Below are positions 42,733-54,059 of a stretch of 64,000 bases of DNA, piece after piece. Both the position numbers and the translations under genes were made by a program. The DNA comes from DATJFQ01 sp035495555 (lineage in GTDB: Bacteria > Acidobacteriota > Vicinamibacteria > Vicinamibacterales > 2-12-FULL-66-21): NCBI GenBank assembly GCA_035495555.1, contig DATJFQ010000025.1:22513-86512 (forward strand). The letters are read 5' to 3'. Numbering within the stretch: the stretch's first letter is position 1; each line of letters opens with the position of its first letter. The notes below the pieces were generated by a model. That model was not told the origin of the DNA, did no database searches, and saw only the letters and a program-made list of their open reading frames with translations.

Positions 42733-44183
42733 GCGACTGGGGGCGCGTGGCGGCGCTCTTCGACGCGCTGTCCGCGCTACCGCCCACCGAGCGCGACGCC
42801 GAGTTGGCACGCCGCGAGGACACGGACCCGGCGCTTGCGGCGGAAGTCCGATCGCTGCTGGCCGCTCAGGATCGCGCGGGTACGTTTCTGCAGTCGCCCG
42901 TCTGGTCGGATCGCCCGGATCTCCTCGGAGACGATGAAGCGCCGCTGAGCGGCCGGCAACTCGGCCCGTATCGGATACGGGGCGTCCTCGGCCGTGGCGG
43001 CATGGGCGTCGTCTACGCTGCCGAGGACACGCGGCTCGAACGGCTCGTCGCGCTGAAAGCACTGCCGCCCAGTATCAGCGGAGATCGAGTGGCTCGCGAA
43101 CGGCTGGCGCGAGAGGCGCGCGCCGCCGCCGTCCTGACGCATCCTGGAATCGCGACCGTTTACGCACTCGACGAGATCGACGGGCACGTTTTCATCGCGT
43201 CGGAGCTGGTGCGCGGGCCCACACTTCGTGAGGAGCTTGCCGCGGGTCCGCTGCCGGAGGCGATGCTCATCGACACGCTCGCGCAGATTGCTGATGCGCT
43301 GCACGCGGCGCACAGCCGCGGCATCGTGCACCGCGATCTGAAGCCCGAGAACGTGCTGCGCGACCGGAGCGGGCGGATCAAGATCGTCGACTTCGGACTC
43401 GCTCGTCCCCTTGCGCCGGCGACGCCGGGGCTGACCGCGGCAGGCGTGTTCCTCGGGACGCCCGGCTACATGGCGCCCGAACAGCTTCGTGGACAAGCGG
43501 TGGATGCCCGCGCCGATGTGTTCGCGTTCGGGGTCATGGCGTTCGAGCTGGCGTCGGGGCGGCATCCGTTCGGGCAGGGCGATTCCGCGTCGCTGCTCGA
43601 ACGCGTCGTCGCCGACGCACCCTTGGCGCTCGAGGTGCAGCCGGCGGCGCTCGGGCCACTCGTTCGGCGATGCCTGCGGGCCAATCCGCTGGAACGATAT
43701 CAGTCCGCGGGTGAGATCGTTGCGGCGCTCCGCGGGGTGCGCGGCTCGGGCCACGCCGACACGACACGCGCGGCAGCGGCTGGGGACGCGGTCTGGTGGT
43801 GGCAATTCCATCAGGTTGCCGTCGCCATCCTCACGATTGCAGCCGTCATCGTCATCGGCTTCAAACACGCATGGTTCGGCTCGTGGGGCTCGGCGACGTT
43901 CGTCGTCGTCCTCATCGCCGCGACGATTTCAGTGACGCTTCGCCTGCACGTGTGGTTCACGTCGCTCGTCCACCCGGCACTCCTTCGGGAGGTCCGTCAA
44001 CGATCGCTGCGGGGCGCGTTCGCTGCCGAGGCCGTCCTGATCGCCGCGATTGCCGCGGGCTGCACCGTGCTCGTCGCGACGCACCTCTTTACAGCGGTGT
44101 ACCTCATCGTGACGGCGCTGCTGCTGCTCCTGTCGCTGCTGGTGATCGAGCCCGCCCGGGTGCGCGCATCCTTCGACCGGTAA
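42729..44183 (+). CDS. Membrane-anchored Ser/Thr protein kinase
   Basis: 484 residues. A ~75-residue N-terminal helical segment (WGRVAALFDALSALPP) that recurs in sigma-linked kinases precedes the kinase fold: GRGGMGVVY at 88-96, Lys110, HRDLKPEN at 201-208, DFG at 221-223, and TPGYMAPEQ. About four TM helices follow from residue 365 and the protein ends without an extracellular sensor. It should phosphorylate the coupled sigma factor or a partner. The GTG start overlaps the sigma stop by 4 bp (GTGA). Confidence 0.92.
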   Translation: MSDWGRVAALFDALSALPPTERDAELARREDTDPALAAEVRSLLAAQDRAGTFLQSPVWSDRPDLLGDDEAPLSGRQLGPYRIRGVLGRGGMGVVYAAEDTRLERLVALKALPPSISGDRVARERLAREARAAAVLTHPGIATVYALDEIDGHVFIASELVRGPTLREELAAGPLPEAMLIDTLAQIADALHAAHSRGIVHRDLKPENVLRDRSGRIKIVDFGLARPLAPATPGLTAAGVFLGTPGYMAPEQLRGQAVDARADVFAFGVMAFELASGRHPFGQGDSASLLERVVADAPLALEVQPAALGPLVRRCLRANPLERYQSAGEIVAALRGVRGSGHADTTRAAAAGDAVWWWQFHQVAVAILTIAAVIVIGFKHAWFGSWGSATFVVVLIAATISVTLRLHVWFTSLVHPALLREVRQRSLRGAFAAEAVLIAAIAAGCTVLVATHLFTAVYLIVTALLLLLSLLVIEPARVRASFDR

Positions 44184-44235
44184 GCGTCCATTGCCGGGCT
44201 TGTCAGGCGCGCGCGGTTTCGACAGGATCGATCAG

Positions 44236-45873
44236 ATGGCAGAGGCATCCGAGTCTGCAAATGCGGGAGAAACGCTGCTCGAGACGCTGAAACGGCGCGA
44301 GCGGCACTTCCGTGAATCGCAGCAGATCGCGCACGTCGGGTCGTGGGAATGGGACCTCGAGGCGGACCGCGTCGAGTGGTCCGACGAGATGTTCCGCCTG
44401 TGGCGGCTCGATCCGTCGGCGCCATTCTCGTACGCGGACTACCTCGATCGGGTGCACCCGGACGACCGTACGCGGATGCAGGACGTCATCGCGCACGCGC
44501 TGCAGAGCGGCGGTTCGTACAACGTCGACCACCGCATCGTGCTGCCAGACGGCGAGCAGCGCTGGATTCACGGTCGGGGCGAGGTCATCGCGAACGACGC
44601 GGGTCATCCGATTCGGCTGCGCGGGACGGCGCAGGATGTCACGGACCGTGTCGTCGCCGAGCAGGGCGCGCGCGAACTGTTTCGCGAACAGCTCGCGCGG
44701 GCACGGGCACAGCGCGAGCGCGAACGCTTCTACCGCCTGCTGAATGCCGCGCCCGCCATGATCGCGGTCGTCCATGGGCCGACGCACGTATTCGATTTCG
44801 TGAACGATCGCTTTCGCGAGGCCACGCGCGGCCTCCCCCTCGTGGGACTCCCGCTGCGCATCGCGCTTCCCGCGAGCCGGCCGGATCTCGTTGCCCTGCT
44901 CGACGAGGCGTACGCGACAGGGGAACGGCGGGTCGGAACCGAGATTCCGACCCCTGTCGATCGCGATGGCGACGGCGTCAACGAGGACACGGCGTACTTC
45001 GATTTCGTCTATGAACCGCTCGCGGACGAAACCGGGGCCGTCGAAGGCGTCATGATTCACGCGGTCGACATCAGCGATCACGTGGCCGCGCGCGCGCGCG
45101 AGCGCGAGCTGCGCGACGCGTTCGAGGAGAGCGAGGCGCGGTATCGGCGCCGCGCCGAGGAGCTGGCGCGGCTGGCGGGGCGGCTCGAGCGCAGCAACCG
45201 CGAGCTCGATGCGTTCGCGTACGCCGCGTCCCATGACCTTCGCGCGCCGCTGCGCGGCATCGCGAACCTGGCGCAGTGGATCGAAGAGGACCTTTCCGGC
45301 AAGCTTACGGACGAATCACGCGAGATGCTGCAGTTGATGCGGAACCGGATGAATCGGATGGAGTCGCTCATCGACGGCGTGCTGCAGTATTCGCGCGCCG
45401 GACGGACCCATGAACCGCCGACCGACATCGATCTCGCCGCGCTCGTCCGCGACGTCGTCGATCTGCTCGCCCCGGATCACGGCCGGGTGACGATCGCCTC
45501 GGAGCTGCCCGTCATCCACGGTGAACGCCTGCCGCTGCAGCAGGTGCTGCAAAACCTCATCGGGAACGCCCTCAAGCACGGGGGGGACGGGGTGGAGGTC
45601 GGGGTCTCCGCGCACGACGCGGGAGACTTCTGGGAGTTGCGCGTCACAGACAACGGACCCGGCATCGCCCCGGAGTTTCACGATCGCATCTGGGGCATTT
45701 TCCAGACTCTCCACCCGCGCGACGAAGTCGAAGGCACGGGCATCGGTCTTTCGCTGGTGAAGAAACTCGTCGACGCGCAGGGCGGCCGGGTCGCTGTCGA
45801 CTCGGCGCCCGGCCGAGGCGCGACCTTCAGTGTGTGGTGGCCCAGGCGGACAGGAGCGGACGAATCGTGCTAG
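44236..45873 (+). CDS. Soluble PAS-PAS histidine kinase
   Basis: 545 residues, no TM segment. PAS 1 (about 30-150) has WEWDLEADRVEWSDEMFRLW, with a PAC-like GTAQDVTDR. PAS 2 (about 165-290) has FYRLLNAAPAMIAVVHGP. A coiled linker leads to HisKA with the phosphoacceptor in ASHDLRAPLRGI. The ATPase has NLIGNALKHG, DNGPGI and GTGIGLSLVKKL. DLRAPLRG with a single-domain regulator following is typical of the phytochrome/Rcp-like group, but no bilin GAF domain is present. Its stop overlaps the response-regulator start. The ATG at 44236 precedes a typical helical start. Confidence 0.92.
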   Translation: MAEASESANAGETLLETLKRRERHFRESQQIAHVGSWEWDLEADRVEWSDEMFRLWRLDPSAPFSYADYLDRVHPDDRTRMQDVIAHALQSGGSYNVDHRIVLPDGEQRWIHGRGEVIANDAGHPIRLRGTAQDVTDRVVAEQGARELFREQLARARAQRERERFYRLLNAAPAMIAVVHGPTHVFDFVNDRFREATRGLPLVGLPLRIALPASRPDLVALLDEAYATGERRVGTEIPTPVDRDGDGVNEDTAYFDFVYEPLADETGAVEGVMIHAVDISDHVAARARERELRDAFEESEARYRRRAEELARLAGRLERSNRELDAFAYAASHDLRAPLRGIANLAQWIEEDLSGKLTDESREMLQLMRNRMNRMESLIDGVLQYSRAGRTHEPPTDIDLAALVRDVVDLLAPDHGRVTIASELPVIHGERLPLQQVLQNLIGNALKHGGDGVEVGVSAHDAGDFWELRVTDNGPGIAPEFHDRIWGIFQTLHPRDEVEGTGIGLSLVKKLVDAQGGRVAVDSAPGRGATFSVWWPRRTGADESC

Positions 45874-46286
45874 ACGAAAAAGCGTTGAACATCCTGCTCG
45901 TCGAAGACGACCAGGTCGATGTGATGAACGTGCGGCGCGCGTTCGACCGCAACCGGATTTCCAACCCGTTCTTCGTGGCGTCCGACGGTCTCGAAGCGCT
46001 CGCGATGCTGCGCGACGGCCGGGTCCCGCGATCGCGTCGCATTATCCTGCTCGATCTCAACATGCCGCGGATGAACGGCATCGAGTTCCTGCGCGAACTC
46101 CGCAGCGATTCCGCCCTCCACTCGACGCCGGTGGTCGTCCTGACCACATCCAACGACGAACGCGACAAGGTTGAAGCCTACAACCTGAACGTCGCCGGCT
46201 ACCTGTTGAAGCCGGTCACGTTCGTCAACTTCGTGGAGGTCATGGCCACGCTCAACAAGTACTGGACGCTCGTCGAACTGCCCTGA
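45867..46286 (+). CDS. Single-domain response regulator (Rcp1-like)
   Basis: 139 residues, only a receiver: acidic pair VEDDQ, phosphoacceptor Asp in IILLDLNMPRMNG, Thr in VLTTS and Lys in LLKPV. The insertion RRSRRIILLD and the C-terminal VNFVEVMATLNKYW are typical of Rcp1-type regulators. It has no output domain, so it acts by protein contact, probably on the next kinase. The GTG start overlaps the kinase stop, and AGGAG lies 10 bp ahead. Confidence 0.9.
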   Translation: MLDEKALNILLVEDDQVDVMNVRRAFDRNRISNPFFVASDGLEALAMLRDGRVPRSRRIILLDLNMPRMNGIEFLRELRSDSALHSTPVVVLTTSNDERDKVEAYNLNVAGYLLKPVTFVNFVEVMATLNKYWTLVELP

Positions 46287-46291
46287 CCGGC

Positions 46292-47434
46292 ATGCCACTC
46301 ACGCTTCTCGTCGTCGACGACGACGAACTCGATCGGATGGCCGTCCGGCGCGCGCTGCGGCGGGCGCGTCTGGACGCAGACGTCGACGAGCGACTGACCG
46401 CCGAAGCGGCGCTCGAAGCCGTTCAAGCGAGGCAGTACGACTGCATCCTGCTCGATTATCGGCTCCCAGGCGCAACCGGAGTCGACGTGTTGACGATGCT
46501 GGGCAATGCCGGAGTGCGGGTGCCCGTCGTCTGCCTCACCGGGCAGGGCGACGAGGAGGTCGCGGTCGCCGCGATGAAGGCCGGCGCCGCGGATTATCTG
46601 AACAAGTCGAAGCTGACCGCAGATCGGCTCGAGCGGTCAATCCGCTACGCGATCGCGATTCACCGGGCGGAACGGGAGCGGGAGGACCTCCTCGAGCGCG
46701 AGCAGCAGGCCCGGGAGGAAGCACAGGCTGCCAACCGCGCGAAGGACGAGTTCCTCGCGACGCTCTCTCACGAACTCCGCACCCCGTTGAACGCCATCCT
46801 CGGATGGGCGCGGCTGCTCGCGGCCGGGCAGCTCGACGAAGGCACCGCGCAGCGTGCCGTTGAAATCATCGAGCGGAATTCGCGAATCCAGCTGCAACTG
46901 ATCGAAGATCTGCTCGACATCTCACGGATCATCACGGGCAAGCTGCGGCTGGAGTCGAAGCGCGTCACGGTACGGAGCGTGGTCGAAGGCGCGCTCGAGT
47001 CCGTACGTCATGCAGCAGAGGCGCGCCGCATCACCATCACGTCGCGTGTCGATCCCGACGACCTGTCGCTCGTCTGCGATCCGGGGCGGATGCAGCAGGT
47101 GACGTGGAACCTGCTGACCAACGCGATCAAGTTCACGCCCGAAGGCGGGCAGGTGGACGTTACTGCGATGCGCGAGGGCGACATGATCGCGATCAACGTG
47201 ACGGACACCGGCATCGGCATCGCGCCGGCGTTCCTGCCGTATGCGTTCGACCGGTTCCGTCAGCAGGATGGCGCGCACACGCGCGAATACGGCGGGCTGG
47301 GCATCGGCCTCGCGATCGTCCGTCACCTCGCGGAGCTGCACGGCGGCCACGTGGCGGCGTTCAGCGGGGGAGAGGGTAGAGGATCGACGTTTACCGTGCG
47401 TCTGCCGGTCGGCCAGACGGCGGCTCCGGTGTGA
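46292..47434 (+). CDS. Receiver-histidine kinase hybrid (REC first)
   Basis: 380 residues. The N-terminal receiver (VVDDDELD, CILLDYRLPG, LTGQGDE, KSKL) is followed by a coiled coil and a kinase core: SHELRTPLNAILGW, NLLTNAIKF, DTGIGI and GGLGIGLAIVRHL. There is no TM or output domain. Placing REC before the kinase lets phosphorylation of this receiver gate the kinase. It follows the single-domain regulator after 5 bp, so the three form a likely phosphorelay. Confidence 0.92.
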   Translation: MPLTLLVVDDDELDRMAVRRALRRARLDADVDERLTAEAALEAVQARQYDCILLDYRLPGATGVDVLTMLGNAGVRVPVVCLTGQGDEEVAVAAMKAGAADYLNKSKLTADRLERSIRYAIAIHRAEREREDLLEREQQAREEAQAANRAKDEFLATLSHELRTPLNAILGWARLLAAGQLDEGTAQRAVEIIERNSRIQLQLIEDLLDISRIITGKLRLESKRVTVRSVVEGALESVRHAAEARRITITSRVDPDDLSLVCDPGRMQQVTWNLLTNAIKFTPEGGQVDVTAMREGDMIAINVTDTGIGIAPAFLPYAFDRFRQQDGAHTREYGGLGIGLAIVRHLAELHGGHVAAFSGGEGRGSTFTVRLPVGQTAAPV

Positions 47435-47451
47435 TGACTCTCCACTGCCAA

Positions 47452-47520
47452 ACTGGCGACTGGCGACTGGCCACTGGCCACTGGCCACTGGCTACTGGCT
47501 ACTGGCTACTGGCTACTGGC
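47452..47520. repeat. ACTGGCN heptamer array (family C)
   Basis: Ten copies of ACTGGCG, ACTGGCC and ACTGGCT, grouped by last base in that order. The array lies between two convergent histidine kinase genes and runs into the stop codon of the minus-strand one. It is the same word as at 11883-12055, but with no opposed array. Confidence 0.93.
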
Positions 47521-49746
<2,226 letters not shown>

Positions 49747-49828
49747 TTTACGGGAGATTCTGCCGCCGCGAAAGGTGCCTTACAAGCTCAGCCCGCCGAC
49801 GTGGTACGCCGATTGGAACACCCCACGC

Positions 49829-50773
49829 ATGGCTTCAGCTCTTCCACGGCGCACACTCGGCCGTACAGGCGCGGACGTGTCGGCAATCGGTGTCGGAGGG
49901 TGGCACCTCTCGCTGCCGAAGGTCACGAAGGACCTGGCGATCCGGATCGTGCACGCCGCGTACGACCATGGCGTGACCTTTTTCGACAATTCATGGGACT
50001 ACAACGACGGCGAGAGCGAGCGGCGGCTGGGGGAAGCGTTGTCGGACGGACGGCGGCAGCATGTCTTCCTGATGACGAAGATCGACGGGCGCACCCGGAA
50101 AGAGGCGGCTCGCCAGCTCGACGAATCCCTGCGCCGCCTCCGCACCGACTGCATCGATCTCGTCCAGCACCACGAAGTGATTCGATTCGAAGATCCGCAT
50201 CGCATCTTCGATGAGGAAGGGGCCCACCACGCGTTGCTCGAGGCGCGCCAGGCCGGCAAGCTCCGGTTCATCGGGTTCACCGGCCACAAGGACCCGCATG
50301 TGCACCTGCACACGCTGGATGTCGCACGCGAGCACGGGTTCGCCTTCGACACCGTACAGATGCCGCTGAACGTCATGGATGCGCACTATCGCAGCTTCGG
50401 CCGGATGGTGCTGCCGCGTCTCGTTGCCGAGGGCATCGGCGTGCTTGGAATGAAGCCGCTGGCCAACGGCGTCATCCTTCGATCGAAGACCGTCAGCGCG
50501 ACCGAGTGCTTGCGGTACGCGTTGACGCTGCCGACCTCGGTCGTCATTACCGGCATGGATGCGATGGAGATAGTCGAGCAGGCGTGCGAAGTAGCCCGGA
50601 CCTTCACGCCGATGACCGACAACGAAATCGCCGCACTGCTCGCGCGAACGGCAGGCGCTGCGCGCCACGGCGGGTTCGAGCTGTTCAAGACGTCGTCCCT
50701 CTTCGACGGCACGGCGCAGCATCCGGAGTGGCTGGGAGAAGAGCCGGAGCGGCTGCAGCAATTCGCCGAGTAG
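49829..50773 (+). CDS. Aldo/keto reductase family oxidoreductase
   Basis: 314 residues. The catalytic tetrad is in place: Asp53 and Tyr58 in FFDNSWDYN, Lys84 in MTKIDG and His114 in LVQHHE. NADPH-binding VITGMD lies near the C-terminus. The (beta/alpha)8 barrel is complete. It reduces carbonyls of an unknown substrate; the GRTGADVSAIGVGGW start is the general AKR/YakC-like form. The ATG at 49829 fits the family, and a longer frame would overlap the kinase gene. No redox partner is nearby. Confidence 0.9.
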   Translation: MASALPRRTLGRTGADVSAIGVGGWHLSLPKVTKDLAIRIVHAAYDHGVTFFDNSWDYNDGESERRLGEALSDGRRQHVFLMTKIDGRTRKEAARQLDESLRRLRTDCIDLVQHHEVIRFEDPHRIFDEEGAHHALLEARQAGKLRFIGFTGHKDPHVHLHTLDVAREHGFAFDTVQMPLNVMDAHYRSFGRMVLPRLVAEGIGVLGMKPLANGVILRSKTVSATECLRYALTLPTSVVITGMDAMEIVEQACEVARTFTPMTDNEIAALLARTAGAARHGGFELFKTSSLFDGTAQHPEWLGEEPERLQQFAE

Positions 50774-50846
50774 CCGGCACAGGACGGCTCAATGCCCGCA
50801 CGCGGCGGCCGCTGCCGTGTCCAGACAGCGCAGGCCTTGCGGCCGG

Positions 50847-51224
50847 CTAGCCGCCAGCGAGACTGTAGGCGAGCAGCGCGAGCACGATCGCGCTGATGCC
50901 GACGTACATCCAGTTCTTCTCGCGGCCAAACCCGACCAGCGCGAAGAACACTCTCGCGATGGGTGTGGCAATGAGCAGCAGGAGCCCGAGCTGGATGACG
51001 CCACGCCCGCTGAGCGTGCGCGCTTCGGACACAATGCCGGCGATCGATCGCAGGTCGCCTGGTTCGCCGCGAAACGTGCTGTAGGCCGGCGACTCGCCAG
51101 CGTGTCTCGCCAGGAAGATCGCGCCTCCAGCCGCCACGACGATCGCGGCAAGAACGACACCGGCGCGCAGCACGTGCCCGAGGAGGACCTCGAACGCCTC
51201 ATGATCACGTTCCGCGACCTGCAT
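50847..51224 (-). CDS. DUF1634-family membrane protein
   Basis: 125 residues, three TM helices (VLRAGVVLAAIVVAAGGAIFL, GVIQLGLLLLIATPIARVFFALVGF, WMYVGISAIVLALLAYSLAGG). DUF1634 proteins habitually follow TauE/SafE permeases, and here the ATG overlaps the permease stop (TGATG). It is probably an accessory subunit of that transporter. Confidence 0.85.
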   Translation of the reverse strand: MQVAERDHEAFEVLLGHVLRAGVVLAAIVVAAGGAIFLARHAGESPAYSTFRGEPGDLRSIAGIVSEARTLSGRGVIQLGLLLLIATPIARVFFALVGFGREKNWMYVGISAIVLALLAYSLAGG

Positions 51225-52066
51225 CAGCCGCCGACCCGCCCGGTGAACCCGTTGTAGAGCATCTCGATCGCCAGCGCGACGATGACGAATGCGAACAGCG
51301 TCCGCAGGCGGGCGGTTTTGGCCTTCGCCAGCACACGCGCCCCAATCGTCGACCCGAGGAGGACGCCGAGCACGACCGGCATCGCGAGCGCAGGGTCGAT
51401 GAATCCCCGGTGCAGGTATACACCGGCGCTCGCGGCCGCGGTGACGCCAATCATGAAGTTACTGGTCGTCGTCGACACCTTGAACGGGAGCTGCATGGCG
51501 CGGTCGAGCGCGAGCACCTTCACGGCACCTGAGCCGATCCCGAGGAGCCCGGACAGCACACCGGCCCCATACATCAGCGCAAAACCCGCCGGGACCCTCG
51601 CGACGTGATATGCCACCGGCCCGGCCGGCGTCGGGAACGTCGAATCCAGCTGCAGCGCCCTCGCGATGCGATCGGGTTTCGTCGGGTGCACGTCCGACAT
51701 CGGATGCGGACGCGAGAGGTACGCGGAATACAGCAGCACGCAGCCGAACACGATCGCGAGCCCGCTGGCGGGAACGTGCGCCGCCAGCGTCGCCCCGCAG
51801 AGTGCCCCGATCGTCGTCCCAACCTCGAGCAGCATGCCGAGGCGTACGTTGGAGTAGCCTTCACGGACGTATGCCGCCGCCGCACCGGACGAGGTGGCGA
51901 TGACCGAAACGAGCGAGGCGCCCATGGCGTAGTGAATATCAACGCCGAGCAGCCCCACCAGCAGCGGCACGATGACGACGCCACCTCCAAGTCCGGTCAG
52001 CGCGCCCAGCAGACCCGCGCCGCACGCCCCGAGCGCGACGACCGTCGTGAAGACCAGAACAGTCAC
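51224..52066 (-). CDS. TauE/SafE-family permease
   Basis: 280 residues, about eight TM helices, with the two internal repeat signatures GALTGLGGGVVIVPLLV and GVLSGLLGIGSGAVKVLAL. The family exports sulfite, sulfoacetate or related organosulfur anions. No taurine or sulfur gene is nearby, so the substrate is open. The GTG at 52066 starts it cleanly; the longer frame is not membrane-like and overlaps the divergent kinase. Confidence 0.88.
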   Translation of the reverse strand: MTVLVFTTVVALGACGAGLLGALTGLGGGVVIVPLLVGLLGVDIHYAMGASLVSVIATSSGAAAAYVREGYSNVRLGMLLEVGTTIGALCGATLAAHVPASGLAIVFGCVLLYSAYLSRPHPMSDVHPTKPDRIARALQLDSTFPTPAGPVAYHVARVPAGFALMYGAGVLSGLLGIGSGAVKVLALDRAMQLPFKVSTTTSNFMIGVTAAASAGVYLHRGFIDPALAMPVVLGVLLGSTIGARVLAKAKTARLRTLFAFVIVALAIEMLYNGFTGRVGG

Positions 52067-52106
52067 GAACGCGCAATTATGGATCGAGGATCGTAAATTA
52101 ATAAGC

Positions 52107-53498
52107 ATGAGCATTCGCGGCGCGCTCGCGATTGTGATGGTCGGGCTCGCGGTCATCGCCGCCGCCGCCGCACTGTGCCTGATTCTCTTCACCAGCCGGA
52201 TCGACGCCGAGACGCAGACGTTGAGCGGGGCGGCGGAAGGCATTCGCATCGCGGACTCGCTCGAAGTCTCCCTGCTGCGCTACGCGCTGAATCTCGCCGA
52301 CCAGGGCGTCCCGCCGGGACGCGTGTCGACAGACGACCGCGCCGACATCGACGCGCTGCTGCACGGTCAGTTCGAAGCGGCCGCTGCCGCGGCGGAAAGC
52401 GCGCACGAACGCGAGCTGGTGGCCACAGCCCGCGCGGAAGTCGAGAGTTATCTGGGGTCGCCCACCCCGAGTGTGGCCCGCTCGCGCCTGGCCATCGCGC
52501 TGCAGGGCCTCGGCGATCTCGCCGCGTTCAACATCGCGCAGGCGGACACGGCGACGGGCGATGCGGCGCGATGGAACCGCCGGAGCGACATCGCCGCGCT
52601 GGTCGTCGCGCTGATGATCGTTCTCGGCACGGCCGCGTCACTGGCCTGGCTCGAAGCGGGGGCGTTTCGACCGCTGTTCCGCCTGCGGCACGCCATCGCG
52701 GCGTCGACCGGGTCGAACGACGCGCGGGCGCCGGAGGACGGCCCGTGGGAGGTGCGCAGCATTGCCCGGGCATTCAACGAGATGCGGGATCGGCTCGATG
52801 CGCAGCGGCAGCGGCAGCTGACCTTCATCGCGGCAATCGTGCACGAACTCCGCAATCCCATGACGCCGCTCAAGCTGGCGTCCGGCCAGCTCGCGCGTCA
52901 GCCGGACTCTGCGCAGGCTGCCCGAGTCTCGCGCGTGATCGGCCGGCAGATCGAGCAGCTCGAGCGGATCACCCTCGATCTGCTGGACGCCGTCCGCATT
53001 GAAGCGGGCAATCTGCGCCTCGAACGCGGCCGCTCTGATCTTCGAACGATCGTGGCGACGGTGGCGGATTCCTTCTGCGAGGATGGCGTCTCTCGCATCG
53101 AGCTCGACGTGCCTTCGACACCGGTGTGGGCAGCGGTCGACGGGGCGAGAATTCAGCAGGTGGTCACGAATCTCGTGAGCAACGGATTGAAGTATTCGCC
53201 GAACGGCGACGTCGTGAACGTCCGCGTGTTTTATGAGGGCCGCGATGCCGTGATCGAAGTCGAAGACCGCGGCGTCGGCATCGAGGCGGAAGACCTCCCG
53301 CACATCTTCGAGCCGTTCCGCCGCGCCGTGCACGCGACGCACGGGATTCCTGGAATCGGTCTTGGCCTGTCGATCTCCCGCCGCATCGTCGTCGCACATG
53401 GCGGCCGCCTCGACGTGCGGAGCGTCGCCCGTGCGGGCTCGACGTTCACGGTGACATTGCCGGGGACTGATGAAGTGGCTCCTTCAGCGATGCACTAA
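52107..53498 (+). CDS. Membrane sensor histidine kinase with HAMP
   Basis: 463 residues. Two TM helices (about 9-30 and 158-178) frame a small helical sensor domain. A HAMP-like segment follows (FNEMRDRLDAQRQRQ), then HisKA with VHELRNPMTPLKL and the ATPase with NLVSNGLKYS, DRGVGI and GIGLGLSISRRI. No response regulator is adjacent, so it is an orphan kinase. Its stop codon overlaps the convergent cytochrome gene's stop by 4 bp. It is divergent from the TauE gene across 40 bp of AT-rich DNA. Confidence 0.92.
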   Translation: MSIRGALAIVMVGLAVIAAAAALCLILFTSRIDAETQTLSGAAEGIRIADSLEVSLLRYALNLADQGVPPGRVSTDDRADIDALLHGQFEAAAAAAESAHERELVATARAEVESYLGSPTPSVARSRLAIALQGLGDLAAFNIAQADTATGDAARWNRRSDIAALVVALMIVLGTAASLAWLEAGAFRPLFRLRHAIAASTGSNDARAPEDGPWEVRSIARAFNEMRDRLDAQRQRQLTFIAAIVHELRNPMTPLKLASGQLARQPDSAQAARVSRVIGRQIEQLERITLDLLDAVRIEAGNLRLERGRSDLRTIVATVADSFCEDGVSRIELDVPSTPVWAAVDGARIQQVVTNLVSNGLKYSPNGDVVNVRVFYEGRDAVIEVEDRGVGIEAEDLPHIFEPFRRAVHATHGIPGIGLGLSISRRIVVAHGGRLDVRSVARAGSTFTVTLPGTDEVAPSAMH

Positions 53499-54007
53499 GG
53501 GGTGGCCATGCGCTTCCAGGCCGCGTCCACCTCAGGCGGCAGCTTGTCGCTGTGCTTGATGAAGGCGACGACCGTCCAGATCTGTTCGTCCGACAGGATG
53601 CCGTCCCACGACGGCATGCCGGTCATGCGCGCGCCGTGCTTCGTCACCCAGAAGACCCACGCGTCCTCGTCTTCCGGTACCTGCGCAATCAATTGCGGGA
53701 CTGGAGGATTGAAGCGGTCCCGGAGCGGGCTGATCCTGGATCGCGCGCCGCCGTGGCAAAGGGCGCAGTGCTGCTCATAGAGCCTGGCGCCGCCCGTCAG
53801 ATTCGCAGCTGTTGCCTCGACCGGGTTCTCCATCTCCGGCTTGTGTTTGTCGGCATAGACGTCGAGCGCGCGCATCGCCAGCGAGCGTTCGAGTCCGCTC
53901 GGCGGATTGTCGGCGCCGATTGGATACAAGCCGAGATGAGACACGGCAAATACGCAGACGGCGATCGCAAAGACCGTGAAGATGATGCCGGCGACGAAGC
54001 CTTTCAT
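53495..54007 (-). CDS. Membrane-anchored class I cytochrome c
   Basis: 170 residues. A single N-terminal TM anchor (GFVAGIIFTVFAIAVCVFAV) is followed by a c-type haem site Cys81-A-L-Cys84-His85 and the distal Met in RMTGMPSWDG. It carries electrons in the periplasm, probably between a quinol-linked donor and an oxidase or reductase not seen here. The ATG at 54007 is preferred over 54016. It overlaps the kinase gene tail-to-tail. Confidence 0.9.
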   Translation of the reverse strand: MKGFVAGIIFTVFAIAVCVFAVSHLGLYPIGADNPPSGLERSLAMRALDVYADKHKPEMENPVEATAANLTGGARLYEQHCALCHGGARSRISPLRDRFNPPVPQLIAQVPEDEDAWVFWVTKHGARMTGMPSWDGILSDEQIWTVVAFIKHSDKLPPEVDAAWKRMATP

Positions 54008-54059
54008 GCGGCGCATTGTAGCGCGAGCCGCGCCGCGGGGCGGAGAACGCGCGAAGCCG

